Of a stretch of DNA of 64,000 bases, positions 34,629 through 44,054 are shown piece after piece. This DNA comes from Eubacterium sp. (GTDB lineage: Bacteria > Bacillota > Clostridia > Oscillospirales > Acutalibacteraceae): contig DVEP01000018.1 of the NCBI GenBank assembly GCA_015655975.1, forward strand, positions 62,001 to 126,000, in the 5' to 3' direction. Below the pieces are notes generated by a model. It was not told the DNA's origin. It saw only the letters and a list, made by a program, of their open reading frames with translations, and made no database searches. The translations under genes and the position numbers were made by a program. The stretch's first letter is position 1; every line of letters begins with the position of its first letter.

Positions 34629-36872
34629 ATGCGTAAAATTTTAAACATCAACGATAATTGGATGTTCCATAAAGGTCCTATGAAAAACGGAAAAGTTCCG
34701 AAAAAGCCGAAGTCTGATTGGCAAAACATTAATTTACCGCACACTTGGAACAATTTGGACGGTCAGGACGGCGGTTCGGATTTTTACAGAGACAGTTGTT
34801 GGTACTACAAAGAAATTGAACTTGATTTGACGCCGACAGATGTTGCGTATATCGAGTTTTTAGGTGCAAACTCCGTTTGTGAAATCTACGCAAACGGTGA
34901 TTTAATCAAACGGCACGAAGGCGGATACTCAACATTTCGAGCAAACCTAACTCCGTATATCAAAAGAAAAAAAGTTAAACTTGCCGTAAAAGTTGACAAT
35001 TCAGATAATAAAAACATTTACCCTCAAACTGCCGATTTTACATTTTTCGGCGGCATTTACAGAGATGTAAACATCATCATAACAAACATTCGCCATTTTG
35101 ACTTGGACTACTACGGAACAACCGCCATTACGGCTACTCCCGTTGTAAACAATGACGGAAGCGCAGATGTTGAACTTTGCGCATATATAAAAAATGCAGA
35201 CGAAAACGATGTTGTTGAATTTACAGTTGACTCAAAATCTTTTGAAACAAAAATAGTCGGAAACAAGGCAACTGCTCAAATTCACTTTGACTCGCCGCAT
35301 TTATGGAACGGCAGAAAAGACCCGTTTCTTTACGAGTTTTCTGCAAAACTTATTCACGACGGCAACACTTGTGATATGACAGTTGACCGTTTCGGAATAC
35401 GAACATTTAAAATTGACTCTGACAAAGGTTTCTTTTTAAACGGCAAAAGTTACCCTCTTCACGGCGTTTCAAGACACCAAGACAGAGAAGATATGGGTTG
35501 GGCAATAACAAGAAAAGAACACGAAGAAGATATGGATTTAATTTGTGAAGTAGGCGCAAATACAATACGACTTGCTCACTATCAGCACTCCCCTGTTTTC
35601 TACGACCTTTGCGATGAAAAAGGTATGGTAGTATGGGCTGAAATTCCTTTCATTTCCGTTTTTTCAAAAACTTCGGGCGCTATGAAAAACACCATACACC
35701 AAATGAAAGAACTTGTTTTGCAAAACTACAACAGACCGTCTATAGTTTGCTGGGGTATTTCAAATGAAATCACCATCGGCGGAGAGTGTCACGAATTGTA
35801 CGACAACTTGGAAAAGTTGAATGATTTGTGCCACGAACTTGACAAAACAAGACTTACAACTATGGCAAACCTGAGCATGGTTGAACCCGAAAGTGAAATG
35901 AACAGAATTACCGATATTGTTTCATACAACCACTATTTCGGCTGGTATTTGGGAAATGTAGATGAAAACGGTCCGTGGCTTGACAATTTCCACAAAGTCA
36001 ACCCCGATATATGTCTTGGTCTTTCCGAATACGGTTGTGAAGGTATATTAAAATACCACAACGACAAGCCTAAAATGCAAGACTATTCCGAAGAATATCA
36101 GGCATATTACCACGAAAAAATGCTTGAAACATTTTCAACAAGACCATACTTATGGAGTACCCATGTTTGGAATATGTTTGACTTTGCTTCCGATATGCGT
36201 GATGAAGGCGGAGTAAAAGGCAGAAACAACAAAGGACTTGTTACTTTTGACAGAAAAACAAAAAAAGACAGTTTCTATATCTACAAAGCATATTGGTGCG
36301 ACGAGCCTTTTGTACACATTTGCTCAAAGAGATATGTTGACAGAACGAGTGAAAATATAGATATTAAAGTTTACTCAAATCAAAGCGAAGTAACACTTTT
36401 TGTAAACGGTGTTGAAACAGAAACTATTAAAGCAGACAAGATATTTGTATTTAAAAATGTCAAACTCAAAAAAGGAGAAAACACTGTAATAGTAAAAACC
36501 GAAACTGAGCAGGACTCTGCAAGGTTTAATTTGACAGATACACCAAACGAAAGCTATGTTTTAGTCAAAACTCAAAACGAAGGCAAAAACTGGTTTGACG
36601 ACCTTGAATCAGGTGAAAAAGTTGAGTTTAAAGAAGGCTATTTTAACTTAGACGACAAAATCGGCGATATAATGAAAAATCCCGAAGGTGAAAAATTCAT
36701 TTTGGAAATGGTTGACAAAATATCTTCTGAAATGGGTATGAATATTTCAAAAGGTATGATGAATATGGTCAAAAATTTCACCGTTTCAAGAGTTTTCGAT
36801 ATGGCCGGTGACAGAGTACCGCAAAATGCCAAAGTTTGGGTAGCACAACAACTTTCAAAAATCAAAAAATAA
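34629..36872 (+). CDS. Glycoside hydrolase family 2 enzyme with a helical C-terminal extension
   Basis: Intracellular beta-glycosidase (no signal peptide), 747 residues. Sugar-binding domain (about 1-150), Ig-like domain (150-260) and TIM barrel (260-560). The acid/base is Glu380 in CWGISNEIT and the nucleophile Glu467 in LGLSEYGCEG; NTIRLAHYQHSPVFYDLCDE is typical of GH2. An Ig-like domain (565-640) follows, then an unusual ~110-residue helical tail (ILEMVDKISSEMGMNISKGM onward) outside the standard fold. Specificity (beta-galactosidase versus beta-glucuronidase) cannot be fixed; the NxK glucuronide motif is not evident. Operon with the GPH symporter; terminator downstream. Confidence 0.88.
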   Translation: MRKILNINDNWMFHKGPMKNGKVPKKPKSDWQNINLPHTWNNLDGQDGGSDFYRDSCWYYKEIELDLTPTDVAYIEFLGANSVCEIYANGDLIKRHEGGYSTFRANLTPYIKRKKVKLAVKVDNSDNKNIYPQTADFTFFGGIYRDVNIIITNIRHFDLDYYGTTAITATPVVNNDGSADVELCAYIKNADENDVVEFTVDSKSFETKIVGNKATAQIHFDSPHLWNGRKDPFLYEFSAKLIHDGNTCDMTVDRFGIRTFKIDSDKGFFLNGKSYPLHGVSRHQDREDMGWAITRKEHEEDMDLICEVGANTIRLAHYQHSPVFYDLCDEKGMVVWAEIPFISVFSKTSGAMKNTIHQMKELVLQNYNRPSIVCWGISNEITIGGECHELYDNLEKLNDLCHELDKTRLTTMANLSMVEPESEMNRITDIVSYNHYFGWYLGNVDENGPWLDNFHKVNPDICLGLSEYGCEGILKYHNDKPKMQDYSEEYQAYYHEKMLETFSTRPYLWSTHVWNMFDFASDMRDEGGVKGRNNKGLVTFDRKTKKDSFYIYKAYWCDEPFVHICSKRYVDRTSENIDIKVYSNQSEVTLFVNGVETETIKADKIFVFKNVKLKKGENTVIVKTETEQDSARFNLTDTPNESYVLVKTQNEGKNWFDDLESGEKVEFKEGYFNLDDKIGDIMKNPEGEKFILEMVDKISSEMGMNISKGMMNMVKNFTVSRVFDMAGDRVPQNAKVWVAQQLSKIKK

Positions 36873-36891
36873 TATTACTGAAATTCATTAA

Positions 36892-36926
36892 AAAAAGCTG
36901 AGATACAAAAAGTACCTCAGCTTTTT
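36892..36926 (+). terminator. Rho-independent terminator of the GPH symporter-GH2 operon
   Basis: Stem AAAAAGCTGAG/CTCAGCTTTTT (11 base pairs, extended by TA/TA) with a T-rich tail, 20 bases after the GH2 stop codon. A-run on the other side makes it potentially bidirectional. Confidence 0.92.
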
Positions 36927-36983
36927 ATCTGTTTTATGATATTTATTACAAAACAAAGTTTAAAACACTTTGTTTTTAACAAG

Positions 36984-39071
36984 TTAAAACTTAATAATTC
37001 GTCCCGAAAAATCGGAAACTATAACACTGTTTTCATATACAACAGGCGTATTCAGCACAGACGCTCCTACAAATTTCTCGTCTGTAATTTTCCCGTCTGA
37101 CTTATTTACTGTATAGACATAGCCGTCTGAAGAAGCAAACAACAAACTGTCTCCCACGCTTACAAATGAACTCTCGACAGTCATTGCGTCGCCGTTTGAA
37201 TAAGGCGAAGTGTACAAAAGAGCAGTTTTAACAGGCGTTTCCCATAACACTTCAAATGTTTTCAAATCGTATGCAATCACGCCTTTATTCGCCGTAGCAA
37301 TATACGCTGTACCGTTTTCAATGTACGGCTGAGAAGAAGATGAAAAACTGTACTCGTCAAATTCAGTTTTATTGATGATTTTGCCGTCTTTTGTATTGAC
37401 AGTCATTATAGCATTGCTGTCTGCAACCAAAAGCGTTTCATTATCTATCACAACAGGTGTTGAGGAACGAAAACGAATTGTTTCATCTTTATTTTCCCAA
37501 ATCTGCTTGCCGTTTTTCTTGTCTAAAGCGACAAGAGCGTCCCAATGCGAACTGACTATTACTTTATCTTCACACACAATAAACTCAGCAGGAGAATTTT
37601 CGCCGTGATTGCGTTCATTGCTCCAAAGTATTTCCCCGTTGTCTATATTTATTGCAGAAACGGCAGACGCAGAGCCGACATAGGCAACGCCTTCATCTAT
37701 ACATATACTTGAACTTGTATTTATAGATGTTCCGACAGGCGCTTTTACTATTTCGGGATTTGGCTCGTCGCTGTTTGTATCAAAAATATAGACATTTGCC
37801 TCTGTATCCTGAACAATGATTTTATCGTTAGAAAAACGAATATTGCTTTTAACAGAATTTTTAGTTTTATATTCCCAAACTATACTGCCGTCATCTGCGT
37901 TGATACAATACACACCGCAATCAATAGGATAGTCGTCGCACACCGTGGCAACATAGATTTTATTTCCGACAACAAGAGGGTCGGAAAACAAACAATTTCC
38001 GTCAAGTTGAGTTACCCATTTTGCATTATCGGGTTCGGCGGCAGGTTTGTCTGAATTGCCGTAAAACATTTTTGTTGACACTTTTCCGTCAGTAATTGAT
38101 ACAAGTCGGGAAGTATCTACAGAACTGTCAATGCCTCCGCAGTCAGGACGACCTGTACTGATGTTGACAACACCGTTATTTTCATATACAAGATTATAGT
38201 GATAGTGTCCGAAAATCCATGCGATAAGATTGTGTTCTTTAAGGTCAAGTTTTTTCATATCAAACGAAAACACATAGTCATCATTCGGCGACTTGGTGTG
38301 GTTAAACATAACTACTTTTTTATCAGACGACACTTGCGCAAGATCGTTTGCAAGCCAGCGCCACCTGTCGTTTTTACCGTATCCCGAAGAATAGTCGGCG
38401 CCTTGCTGAAAAGGTGTTACAACATAGTGAACATTTCCGACATCAAAAGAGTACCAAACAGGACCGTATATACTCTCATACAACTGTTCACCGTAATCTC
38501 CGTCAACATAGTCGTGATTTCCTATAGTATAGTAAACAGGCAAGCCCATATTTTCGCTGTTCATTTCACTCAAATGCTTTTTAAGACCTTCTTCATAACA
38601 AATATCACCCGTATGTATCAAAAACGCAGGCTTTTCTCTGTCGGCAATTTCTTTAACTTCATTTATCCATTCTCCGACACCTTTTTCGCCTATTTCCGTA
38701 TCGGAAATTTGAAGAAATGAATGATTGTCTTGAGCAAGTCTGTCATCTTTTTTCAACTTGAAATCGTATGACTTTTTGTCTTTTTCTATCGGAATATAGA
38801 AAGACTCTGCAACATACCCTGACGGAGTAGTTACTGTTATAAACTTGCTTTTTCTCCAGCCTTTTAGTTCAAACTCGCCGTCTTCATTTGTTTTCACAAC
38901 ATTTCTGCCGTCAGAAACACAAACATTTGCAACAGGAGTGTTTGTATCGCTTTGAGTTACGGTACCCTTGTATGAGCCGTTTGAGGACAAAAACACCCAC
39001 ATACATACTCCGACAATTACCAAAACGAGACATACCGAACTTAAAATAATTGCTAATCTTTTTTTAACCAT
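36984..39071 (-). CDS. Membrane-anchored metallophosphoesterase with a PQQ-type beta-propeller
   Basis: Extracytoplasmic protein of 695 residues. Residues 7-29 are an N-terminal membrane anchor. About 33-107 is a carboxypeptidase-regulatory-like beta domain (YKGTVTQSDTNTPVANVCVS). The calcineurin-like phosphoesterase covers about 115-310: SDTE (123-126), TGDI (154-157), GNHD (184-187), NHTK (257-260), FGHYH (288-292). The first metal motif is usually D-x-H; here the His is Glu. From about 350 to the end, blades with WEYKTKNSV, ILWSNERNHG and QIWENKDET patterns form a PQQ-like propeller. The substrate is unknown; surface phosphate or teichoic-acid metabolism is a guess. Monocistronic. Confidence 0.88.
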   Translation of the reverse strand: MVKKRLAIILSSVCLVLVIVGVCMWVFLSSNGSYKGTVTQSDTNTPVANVCVSDGRNVVKTNEDGEFELKGWRKSKFITVTTPSGYVAESFYIPIEKDKKSYDFKLKKDDRLAQDNHSFLQISDTEIGEKGVGEWINEVKEIADREKPAFLIHTGDICYEEGLKKHLSEMNSENMGLPVYYTIGNHDYVDGDYGEQLYESIYGPVWYSFDVGNVHYVVTPFQQGADYSSGYGKNDRWRWLANDLAQVSSDKKVVMFNHTKSPNDDYVFSFDMKKLDLKEHNLIAWIFGHYHYNLVYENNGVVNISTGRPDCGGIDSSVDTSRLVSITDGKVSTKMFYGNSDKPAAEPDNAKWVTQLDGNCLFSDPLVVGNKIYVATVCDDYPIDCGVYCINADDGSIVWEYKTKNSVKSNIRFSNDKIIVQDTEANVYIFDTNSDEPNPEIVKAPVGTSINTSSSICIDEGVAYVGSASAVSAINIDNGEILWSNERNHGENSPAEFIVCEDKVIVSSHWDALVALDKKNGKQIWENKDETIRFRSSTPVVIDNETLLVADSNAIMTVNTKDGKIINKTEFDEYSFSSSSQPYIENGTAYIATANKGVIAYDLKTFEVLWETPVKTALLYTSPYSNGDAMTVESSFVSVGDSLLFASSDGYVYTVNKSDGKITDEKFVGASVLNTPVVYENSVIVSDFSGRIIKF

Positions 39072-39163
39072 AGAACAATACCATCCCTCTTTTAAAATAA
39101 AAATGCAATAACATATAAATTATACAACAACACTCTTTATTTTACAACAAAAAGCATTATGAC

Positions 39164-40744
39164 TCACTGAATTTTTCCTTTGAAGTCTTGTTCAACAATA
39201 GGCAAACCTACATTGTGAACTGTATTTTCCACAATTTTGCTTACAGTATCCGAAACGGAAAATCCTGAAAAAACCATATAGTAAACAGACAATTCTTCAA
39301 ACTTCGGTTCTGATTCATTTTTAATTTTCACTTCGCCGTTTTGTAAAAACCTGAAAACAAATTTTCTGATATGAGCCGTTTCTACAGGTCGTATCCACAA
39401 TTCAAGTTCATCTTTTGAAAGCCAAGAAGCCTTTGAATAAGCCGTAAAACTAAGATTTCCGTACTTAATTTTGCTGACTCCGTACTCTCCGTTCATTCCG
39501 ACTTTTATCGTGTTTTCAAAATCTTTTTCTTTCCAATAGAACTCAAAACTGTCGTCATAAAAATTAAAACGCATTTCATTAATCTTGCCGGGTTTATTGA
39601 AAAGCATCTGGAGTATCGAAACAGAAATTACCGATGTAAAAGCGTTTGTTTTACAAGTGATGGTTTTTGAATTTAAAAGTTCTTCAATCTCACGATTTCT
39701 CGGTTTTATCGGCAAATCTTCTGTATGGCAATTTTCGATTGTATCGAGCAGTTCTCTATAATCTTTCTCATTTTCCTCAAACTCTCCGTATTCAAAGCAC
39801 ATAGGAAAATGCTTCCAAAAAACTTTCATAATTTCATAGTCTTTTGACTGCCCTGAATTAAGTACAACCATAGTGTCGTACTCAGGAAAAAAGAAACAAC
39901 GCTGACCGAATAAACCGTCTGCTCTGTAACTGTTTGCAATGGGGTTTCTCCAAAACTGAAAACCGTACCCGCACATATTGTCAATATATCCGTCGTGCAC
40001 ACTTTCGGTTTGCTTTGCGGTTGCCTGTTTTACCCAAAACTCAGGCACAAGTTGAGTACCTTTGTACTTTCCGTCGTGAAGATACGGCAAAAAGAATTTT
40101 GCCAAATCTTCCGATTTCATATACAGTCCCCAACCGCCTGCATTATTGCCTTGACCGTCCTCCTCCCAAAACGGTTTTTCTATACCGAGCGGTTTGAACA
40201 TTTTTTCATCAAGATAATCTACAACTTTTTTACCCGTAACTTTTGTTATTATGGCAGAAAGCATAAATGTATTTTCCGATATATAGTTGAATTTCGTATC
40301 GGGAGGTGCCAAAAACGGCGCTTTAAAATAATCTTTTATCCAATCGTGATTTTCCTTTTCATCAAATACGGTAATCAATTTATCGCTTCTCATAGTAAGC
40401 AGCATTCTTACAGTTAATTTTTTATTCAACGGGTCAATTACATTGTACTCCGGAAAAAATTTATACACCTTATCATCAAGACTTAAAAGTCCGTCTGAAA
40501 TTGCAAAACCGACAGCCGTCGATGTAATGCTTTTGGTCATAGAGTACATTATATGAGGTATATCTGCCGAATACGGTTTCCAGAAACACTGTGCGCAGAT
40601 TTTATCGTGTCTTACAACAGTGAAGCTCTGCAAACCGAGTTTCTTTTTATTGATTTCATTAATAAAGTTTGTTATTGCCTTGCTTTTAACACCCACAGAT
40701 TCAGGCGCAACATGTTCAAGCTCTGCATTTTTTAATTTTTCCAT
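39164..40744 (-). CDS. Serine hydrolase of the beta-lactamase/class C family
   Basis: Penicillin-binding-protein-like hydrolase, 526 residues, with no evident signal peptide. The catalytic serine is Ser68 in SMTK (68-71, SxxK motif) within IMYSMTKSITSTAVGF; a YISENTF segment provides the Y-x-N-like second motif. The family covers esterases, D-aminopeptidases and beta-lactamase relatives, so the substrate cannot be told. The C-terminal ~170 residues form an extra beta-rich domain (FNFYDDSFEFYWKEKDFENT). Start is the ATG at 40744 with GAGGGG upstream; six extra residues are possible from 40762. Confidence 0.85.
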   Translation of the reverse strand: MEKLKNAELEHVAPESVGVKSKAITNFINEINKKKLGLQSFTVVRHDKICAQCFWKPYSADIPHIMYSMTKSITSTAVGFAISDGLLSLDDKVYKFFPEYNVIDPLNKKLTVRMLLTMRSDKLITVFDEKENHDWIKDYFKAPFLAPPDTKFNYISENTFMLSAIITKVTGKKVVDYLDEKMFKPLGIEKPFWEEDGQGNNAGGWGLYMKSEDLAKFFLPYLHDGKYKGTQLVPEFWVKQATAKQTESVHDGYIDNMCGYGFQFWRNPIANSYRADGLFGQRCFFFPEYDTMVVLNSGQSKDYEIMKVFWKHFPMCFEYGEFEENEKDYRELLDTIENCHTEDLPIKPRNREIEELLNSKTITCKTNAFTSVISVSILQMLFNKPGKINEMRFNFYDDSFEFYWKEKDFENTIKVGMNGEYGVSKIKYGNLSFTAYSKASWLSKDELELWIRPVETAHIRKFVFRFLQNGEVKIKNESEPKFEELSVYYMVFSGFSVSDTVSKIVENTVHNVGLPIVEQDFKGKIQ

Positions 40745-41087
40745 ACTATAATCCCCTCTCAAAAAAAGTATATATTACCCCGATTGAATTATATCATTAA
40801 TATTTAAGTTTGTACACAAAAAAATAATATATAAAAGATGTACGACAGATTTTGTTTTTTGCTGTTTACTTTTCTATTAATATGTTATATTATAATAATA
40901 AAAAGAATTAATATATTCTCATTGACAGTATTTTTTTATCTATTGAAATATGGTACTTGTTGATGTAAAATTACTTTTGATTTAATCTTTGAATTGAAGA
41001 GATTTACATTCTTCAAAACATTGACAATAACAATATAAAAAAACAGTTTTAAAGGAAATCTTACCTGAATATTAACCTAACTAAGCT
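40745..41087. promoter_or_regulatory. Divergent intergenic region before ktrB
   Basis: 343 bases without a gene, about 75-80% AT. A plausible plus-strand promoter is TTTACT (40865-40870), 17-base spacer, TATTAT (40888-40893), leaving a leader of nearly 190 bases. Two TTGACA boxes further down (40922-40927, 41021-41026 approximately) lack matching -10 boxes. Despite the long leader before a potassium channel gene I see none of the G-rich conserved segments of the c-di-AMP (ydaO) riboswitch. Confidence 0.45.
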
Positions 41088-42467
41088 ATGAAAATGATTA
41101 AACCACTTAACAAAAAAACAAAAATTAAAAACTACAATTACAATCTATATTACCCTAAAATAGTTGCGATAGGATTTTTCAGTATAATTATTTTAGGAGC
41201 GTTGCTGTTAATGTTGCCTATGGCTTCAAAGTCAAGTCAGCCGACGACTTTTACAGACGCTTTGTTTACCGCTACCTCGGCAACCTGCGTTACAGGACTC
41301 ATAGTTGCCGACACATTTACAAAATGGACCTTGTTCGGTCAATTAGTAATACTGACATTAATACAAATAGGCGGACTCGGATTTATCACAATTCTTGCGT
41401 CTGCTCACAGTGTATTGAAAAGAAAAAGCGGTCTTAAAGAGCGAATGCTGTTAAAAGAAACTTTCAGTTCTTCATATATGAAAGGTGTCTCAACTTTGGG
41501 CAAAAAAGTTGTTTTGGGAACAGCATTTTGTGAACTGACAGGCGCTTTGATACTGTCCACCCGTTTCATACCGATGATGGGTTTCAAAAACGGTATTTAC
41601 ACTTCCGTATTTTTAAGCATATCTGCATTTTGCAACGCAGGATTCGATGTACTCGGAAGAATTCAACCCAGCGGCTCACTCACGGTTGTAAACGACGACC
41701 CTGTAATTCTTTTGACAATCGCGGCGCTTATCACAATCGGTGGACTCGGTTTCATTGTAATAGACGATTTAGTTACACACAAATTCAAGTTCAAAAGACT
41801 TATGCTTCACTCAAAAATCGTTATCACAAGCACAATAGTTCTCATTTTCGGCGGTGCTTTACTTTTCTTGCTTTTTGAATACAACAACACACTTAAAGAT
41901 ATGAGCCTTTTTGATAAAATACTGAACTCATTATTTTCATCTGTAACGCCTCGAACGGCGGGATTCAACTCTGTAGATGTAGATTCTATGGGTATTCAAT
42001 CAAAACTGTTGACGATTGTTTTAATGTTTATAGGCGGTTCAAGCGGTTCAACTGCAGGCGGTATCAAAACAACAACTTTTGCAATCATTTTGTTCAGCGT
42101 TTTTTCAACTTTGAAAAATGATAAAGATATAACCATATTTAAAAGAAGAATTGAAGACAATGCAGTAAAAAAAGCAATAGCCATTGTTACAATCAACTTT
42201 ACATTGATTACAGCCGTTGCTTTCATTATAAATATTATTCAGCCGTCGCTCTACTTTTCAGATATATATTTTGAATGTACTTCTGCGATGGGCACGGTAG
42301 GTATGACCTGCTCGCTTACACCGTCTTTAAATACTGTATCAAAACTGCTTGTTGCACTTTTAATGTATTTGGGACGCGTAACAAACTTAGTATTTGCGCT
42401 GATGTTTGTATTTAACAGACCACAGCCTACTGCTGTAAAACCAACAGAAAAAGTAATCATAGGTTAA
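41088..42467 (+). CDS. ktrB: Potassium uptake channel subunit KtrB/TrkH
   Basis: Membrane-spanning potassium channel subunit, 459 residues, with four M1-P-M2 repeats. Selectivity-filter loops are ATSATCVTGLIV, SAFCNAGFDVLG, TPRTAGFNSVD and SAMGTVGMTCSL; the conserved filter glycines are present in all four. The intramembrane loop GGSSGSTAGGIKTTT is intact. The start is unclear: ATGs at 41088 and 41094 are both in frame and neither has a clear ribosome site. ktrA follows 13 bases after the stop codon. Confidence 0.93.
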   Translation: MKMIKPLNKKTKIKNYNYNLYYPKIVAIGFFSIIILGALLLMLPMASKSSQPTTFTDALFTATSATCVTGLIVADTFTKWTLFGQLVILTLIQIGGLGFITILASAHSVLKRKSGLKERMLLKETFSSSYMKGVSTLGKKVVLGTAFCELTGALILSTRFIPMMGFKNGIYTSVFLSISAFCNAGFDVLGRIQPSGSLTVVNDDPVILLTIAALITIGGLGFIVIDDLVTHKFKFKRLMLHSKIVITSTIVLIFGGALLFLLFEYNNTLKDMSLFDKILNSLFSSVTPRTAGFNSVDVDSMGIQSKLLTIVLMFIGGSSGSTAGGIKTTTFAIILFSVFSTLKNDKDITIFKRRIEDNAVKKAIAIVTINFTLITAVAFIINIIQPSLYFSDIYFECTSAMGTVGMTCSLTPSLNTVSKLLVALLMYLGRVTNLVFALMFVFNRPQPTAVKPTEKVIIG

Positions 42468-42480
42468 AAAAGGAGATAAA

Positions 42481-43119
42481 ATGAATTCATTTTTAATTAT
42501 CGGTGCCGGCAGATTCGGCAAACATTTGGCTATAAATCTTTGCCGTGCAGGACACGAAGTGATGCTTGTTGACAACAATCAAAAAAATATTGATGAACTT
42601 TGGAACGATGTAACAACTGCCGAAATCGGAGACTACACAATAGAAGACAATCTTGAGGCTCTCGGAGTTGAGGACTACGACCATGTTTTTGTTTGCATTA
42701 CTGATTTTCGTGCAAGCCTTATCATAGTTGACCATTTAAAAGAACTCGGAGCAAAGAATATCATTGCAAAAGCAGGCAGTCAAACACACGAAAAGTTTCT
42801 TTACAAAACAGGCGCAGACAGTGTTATCTACCCTGAGCGTGAAGTTGCCGCTACTATGGCTGTTGAATACAGTTACGAAGCAATTTACGACTATTTGAAA
42901 CTTGACAGTGATGTAGGAATATATGAAATTAAAATTCCTAAATCATGGGAAGGAAAAACACCTTCAACTTTAAATATTCGTCAAAGACACGGCGTTACAA
43001 TAATTGCTACAAAATCTTCGGGAAAAACCGTTCCGTTACAATCTGCGGACTATGTTTTTTCAAGAGATGAGCACATTCTCGTAATGGGTAGTGAAAGCGA
43101 TATTAAAAAACTCAAATAA
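42481..43119 (+). CDS. ktrA: Potassium channel RCK subunit KtrA
   Basis: Cytoplasmic ring subunit gating KtrB, 212 residues. RCK_N/TrkA-N Rossmann domain with FLIIGAGRFGKHLA (nucleotide-binding GxGxxG), the acidic VMLVDNN after strand 2, and NIIAKAGSQTHEKFL; a RCK_C domain at about 135-212 (GIYEIKIPKSWEGKT, DEHILVMG), the known site of c-di-AMP binding in family members. AAGGAG stands five bases before the ATG. A strong terminator follows. Confidence 0.94.
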   Translation: MNSFLIIGAGRFGKHLAINLCRAGHEVMLVDNNQKNIDELWNDVTTAEIGDYTIEDNLEALGVEDYDHVFVCITDFRASLIIVDHLKELGAKNIIAKAGSQTHEKFLYKTGADSVIYPEREVAATMAVEYSYEAIYDYLKLDSDVGIYEIKIPKSWEGKTPSTLNIRQRHGVTIIATKSSGKTVPLQSADYVFSRDEHILVMGSESDIKKLK

Positions 43120-43142
43120 ATTCTATATTTACTTAGAACAGT

Positions 43143-43181
43143 AAAAAACGGTACGATTGAAATTTAATCGTACCGTTTTTT
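43143..43181. terminator. Bidirectional terminator between ktrA and the YdcF gene
   Basis: Perfect 16-base-pair stem AAAAAACGGTACGATT/AATCGTACCGTTTTTT with a seven-base loop, so both convergent transcripts get a T-run. Confidence 0.94.
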
Positions 43182-43193
43182 CATTGTTTTAAT

Positions 43194-43979
43194 TTAATAT
43201 CCGAGCAACTGCAATCTAAGAATACCGAGCAGTTCTCTGACATAGAATGTCGGCAAAGTGATGATGTTTGACTTTGCACCCAAACCGTCTGCATTGATAT
43301 TGCACTTCTTGGCAAAAAGTTCTGCCCTGTATAAATGAAAACTGTTTGTAACCACAACAACTTTCTCACTGTCAATACCGTTACCGTCCATCACCGCTTT
43401 TGAAAACTTTATATTTTCAAAAGTGTTTGTTGACTTATCTTCAAGAAAAAGTCTGCTTTTATCAACGCCGTTTTCAACAAGATATTCATACATACACTGC
43501 GCTTCCGAAATATCTTCGTCTGCTCCCTGTCCGCCTGATAAAACTGCTTTACTTTGCGGATTTTCATTCAAATATTCAAGAGCAGAGTCGAGTCTGTACC
43601 TCAAAAGCAAGCTCGGTTTTGTACCATAAACCTTACACCCGAGAACAACTAATGTTGAATTTTTTTGTGGTTCCTTTACAACACTGTGTATCATTGCACC
43701 CGTCGAATACAAAATGAAACTCAAAAGAGAAACACAAAAAACCAAAACGACGCTCAAAACGACCTTTCCAACTTTCATATGCCAAAAATTGCCGATTAAA
43801 TCTACTATTTTATCCAAATAAATGCCTAATAAAATCAGTAAGGAAGAATACACAATTCCAACAAAGTTGCCTATGTTAAATATTGCCCAAACGAAAATCG
43901 GCGCTAAAAACCACGCTAAAGAAATGACGCCTGCAACTATTAAAACAATTTTAAAAACTAAAAACATTTTACAGTTCAA
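43194..43979 (-). CDS. YdcF/DUF218 family membrane protein
   Basis: 261 residues: an N-terminal membrane part with about three helices (residues 5-105) and a DUF218/YdcF-SanA-type domain: LVVLGCKVYGTKPSLLLRYR, KAVLSGGQGADEDISEAQCM, LEDKSTNTFENIKFSK and VVVTNSFHLYRAELFAK. Homologues such as SanA and ElyC affect envelope integrity and carrier-lipid use; the biochemical activity is not established. The start looks like TTG at 43979, right after GGAGGGGAG; an ATG four codons later is too far from that site. Confidence 0.85.
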   Translation of the reverse strand: MNCKMFLVFKIVLIVAGVISLAWFLAPIFVWAIFNIGNFVGIVYSSLLILLGIYLDKIVDLIGNFWHMKVGKVVLSVVLVFCVSLLSFILYSTGAMIHSVVKEPQKNSTLVVLGCKVYGTKPSLLLRYRLDSALEYLNENPQSKAVLSGGQGADEDISEAQCMYEYLVENGVDKSRLFLEDKSTNTFENIKFSKAVMDGNGIDSEKVVVVTNSFHLYRAELFAKKCNINADGLGAKSNIITLPTFYVRELLGILRLQLLGY

Positions 43980-44054
43980 AATCTCCCCTCCAATATTATC
44001 AAATACTTTAAATATATTTTATCGTCCGCTTACAAGAACAAATCTGAAACGGTT

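Noticed and set aside
40894..41087. c-di-AMP (ydaO) riboswitch before ktrB
   Set aside because: The leader is almost entirely A and T and has none of the conserved G-rich junction sequences.
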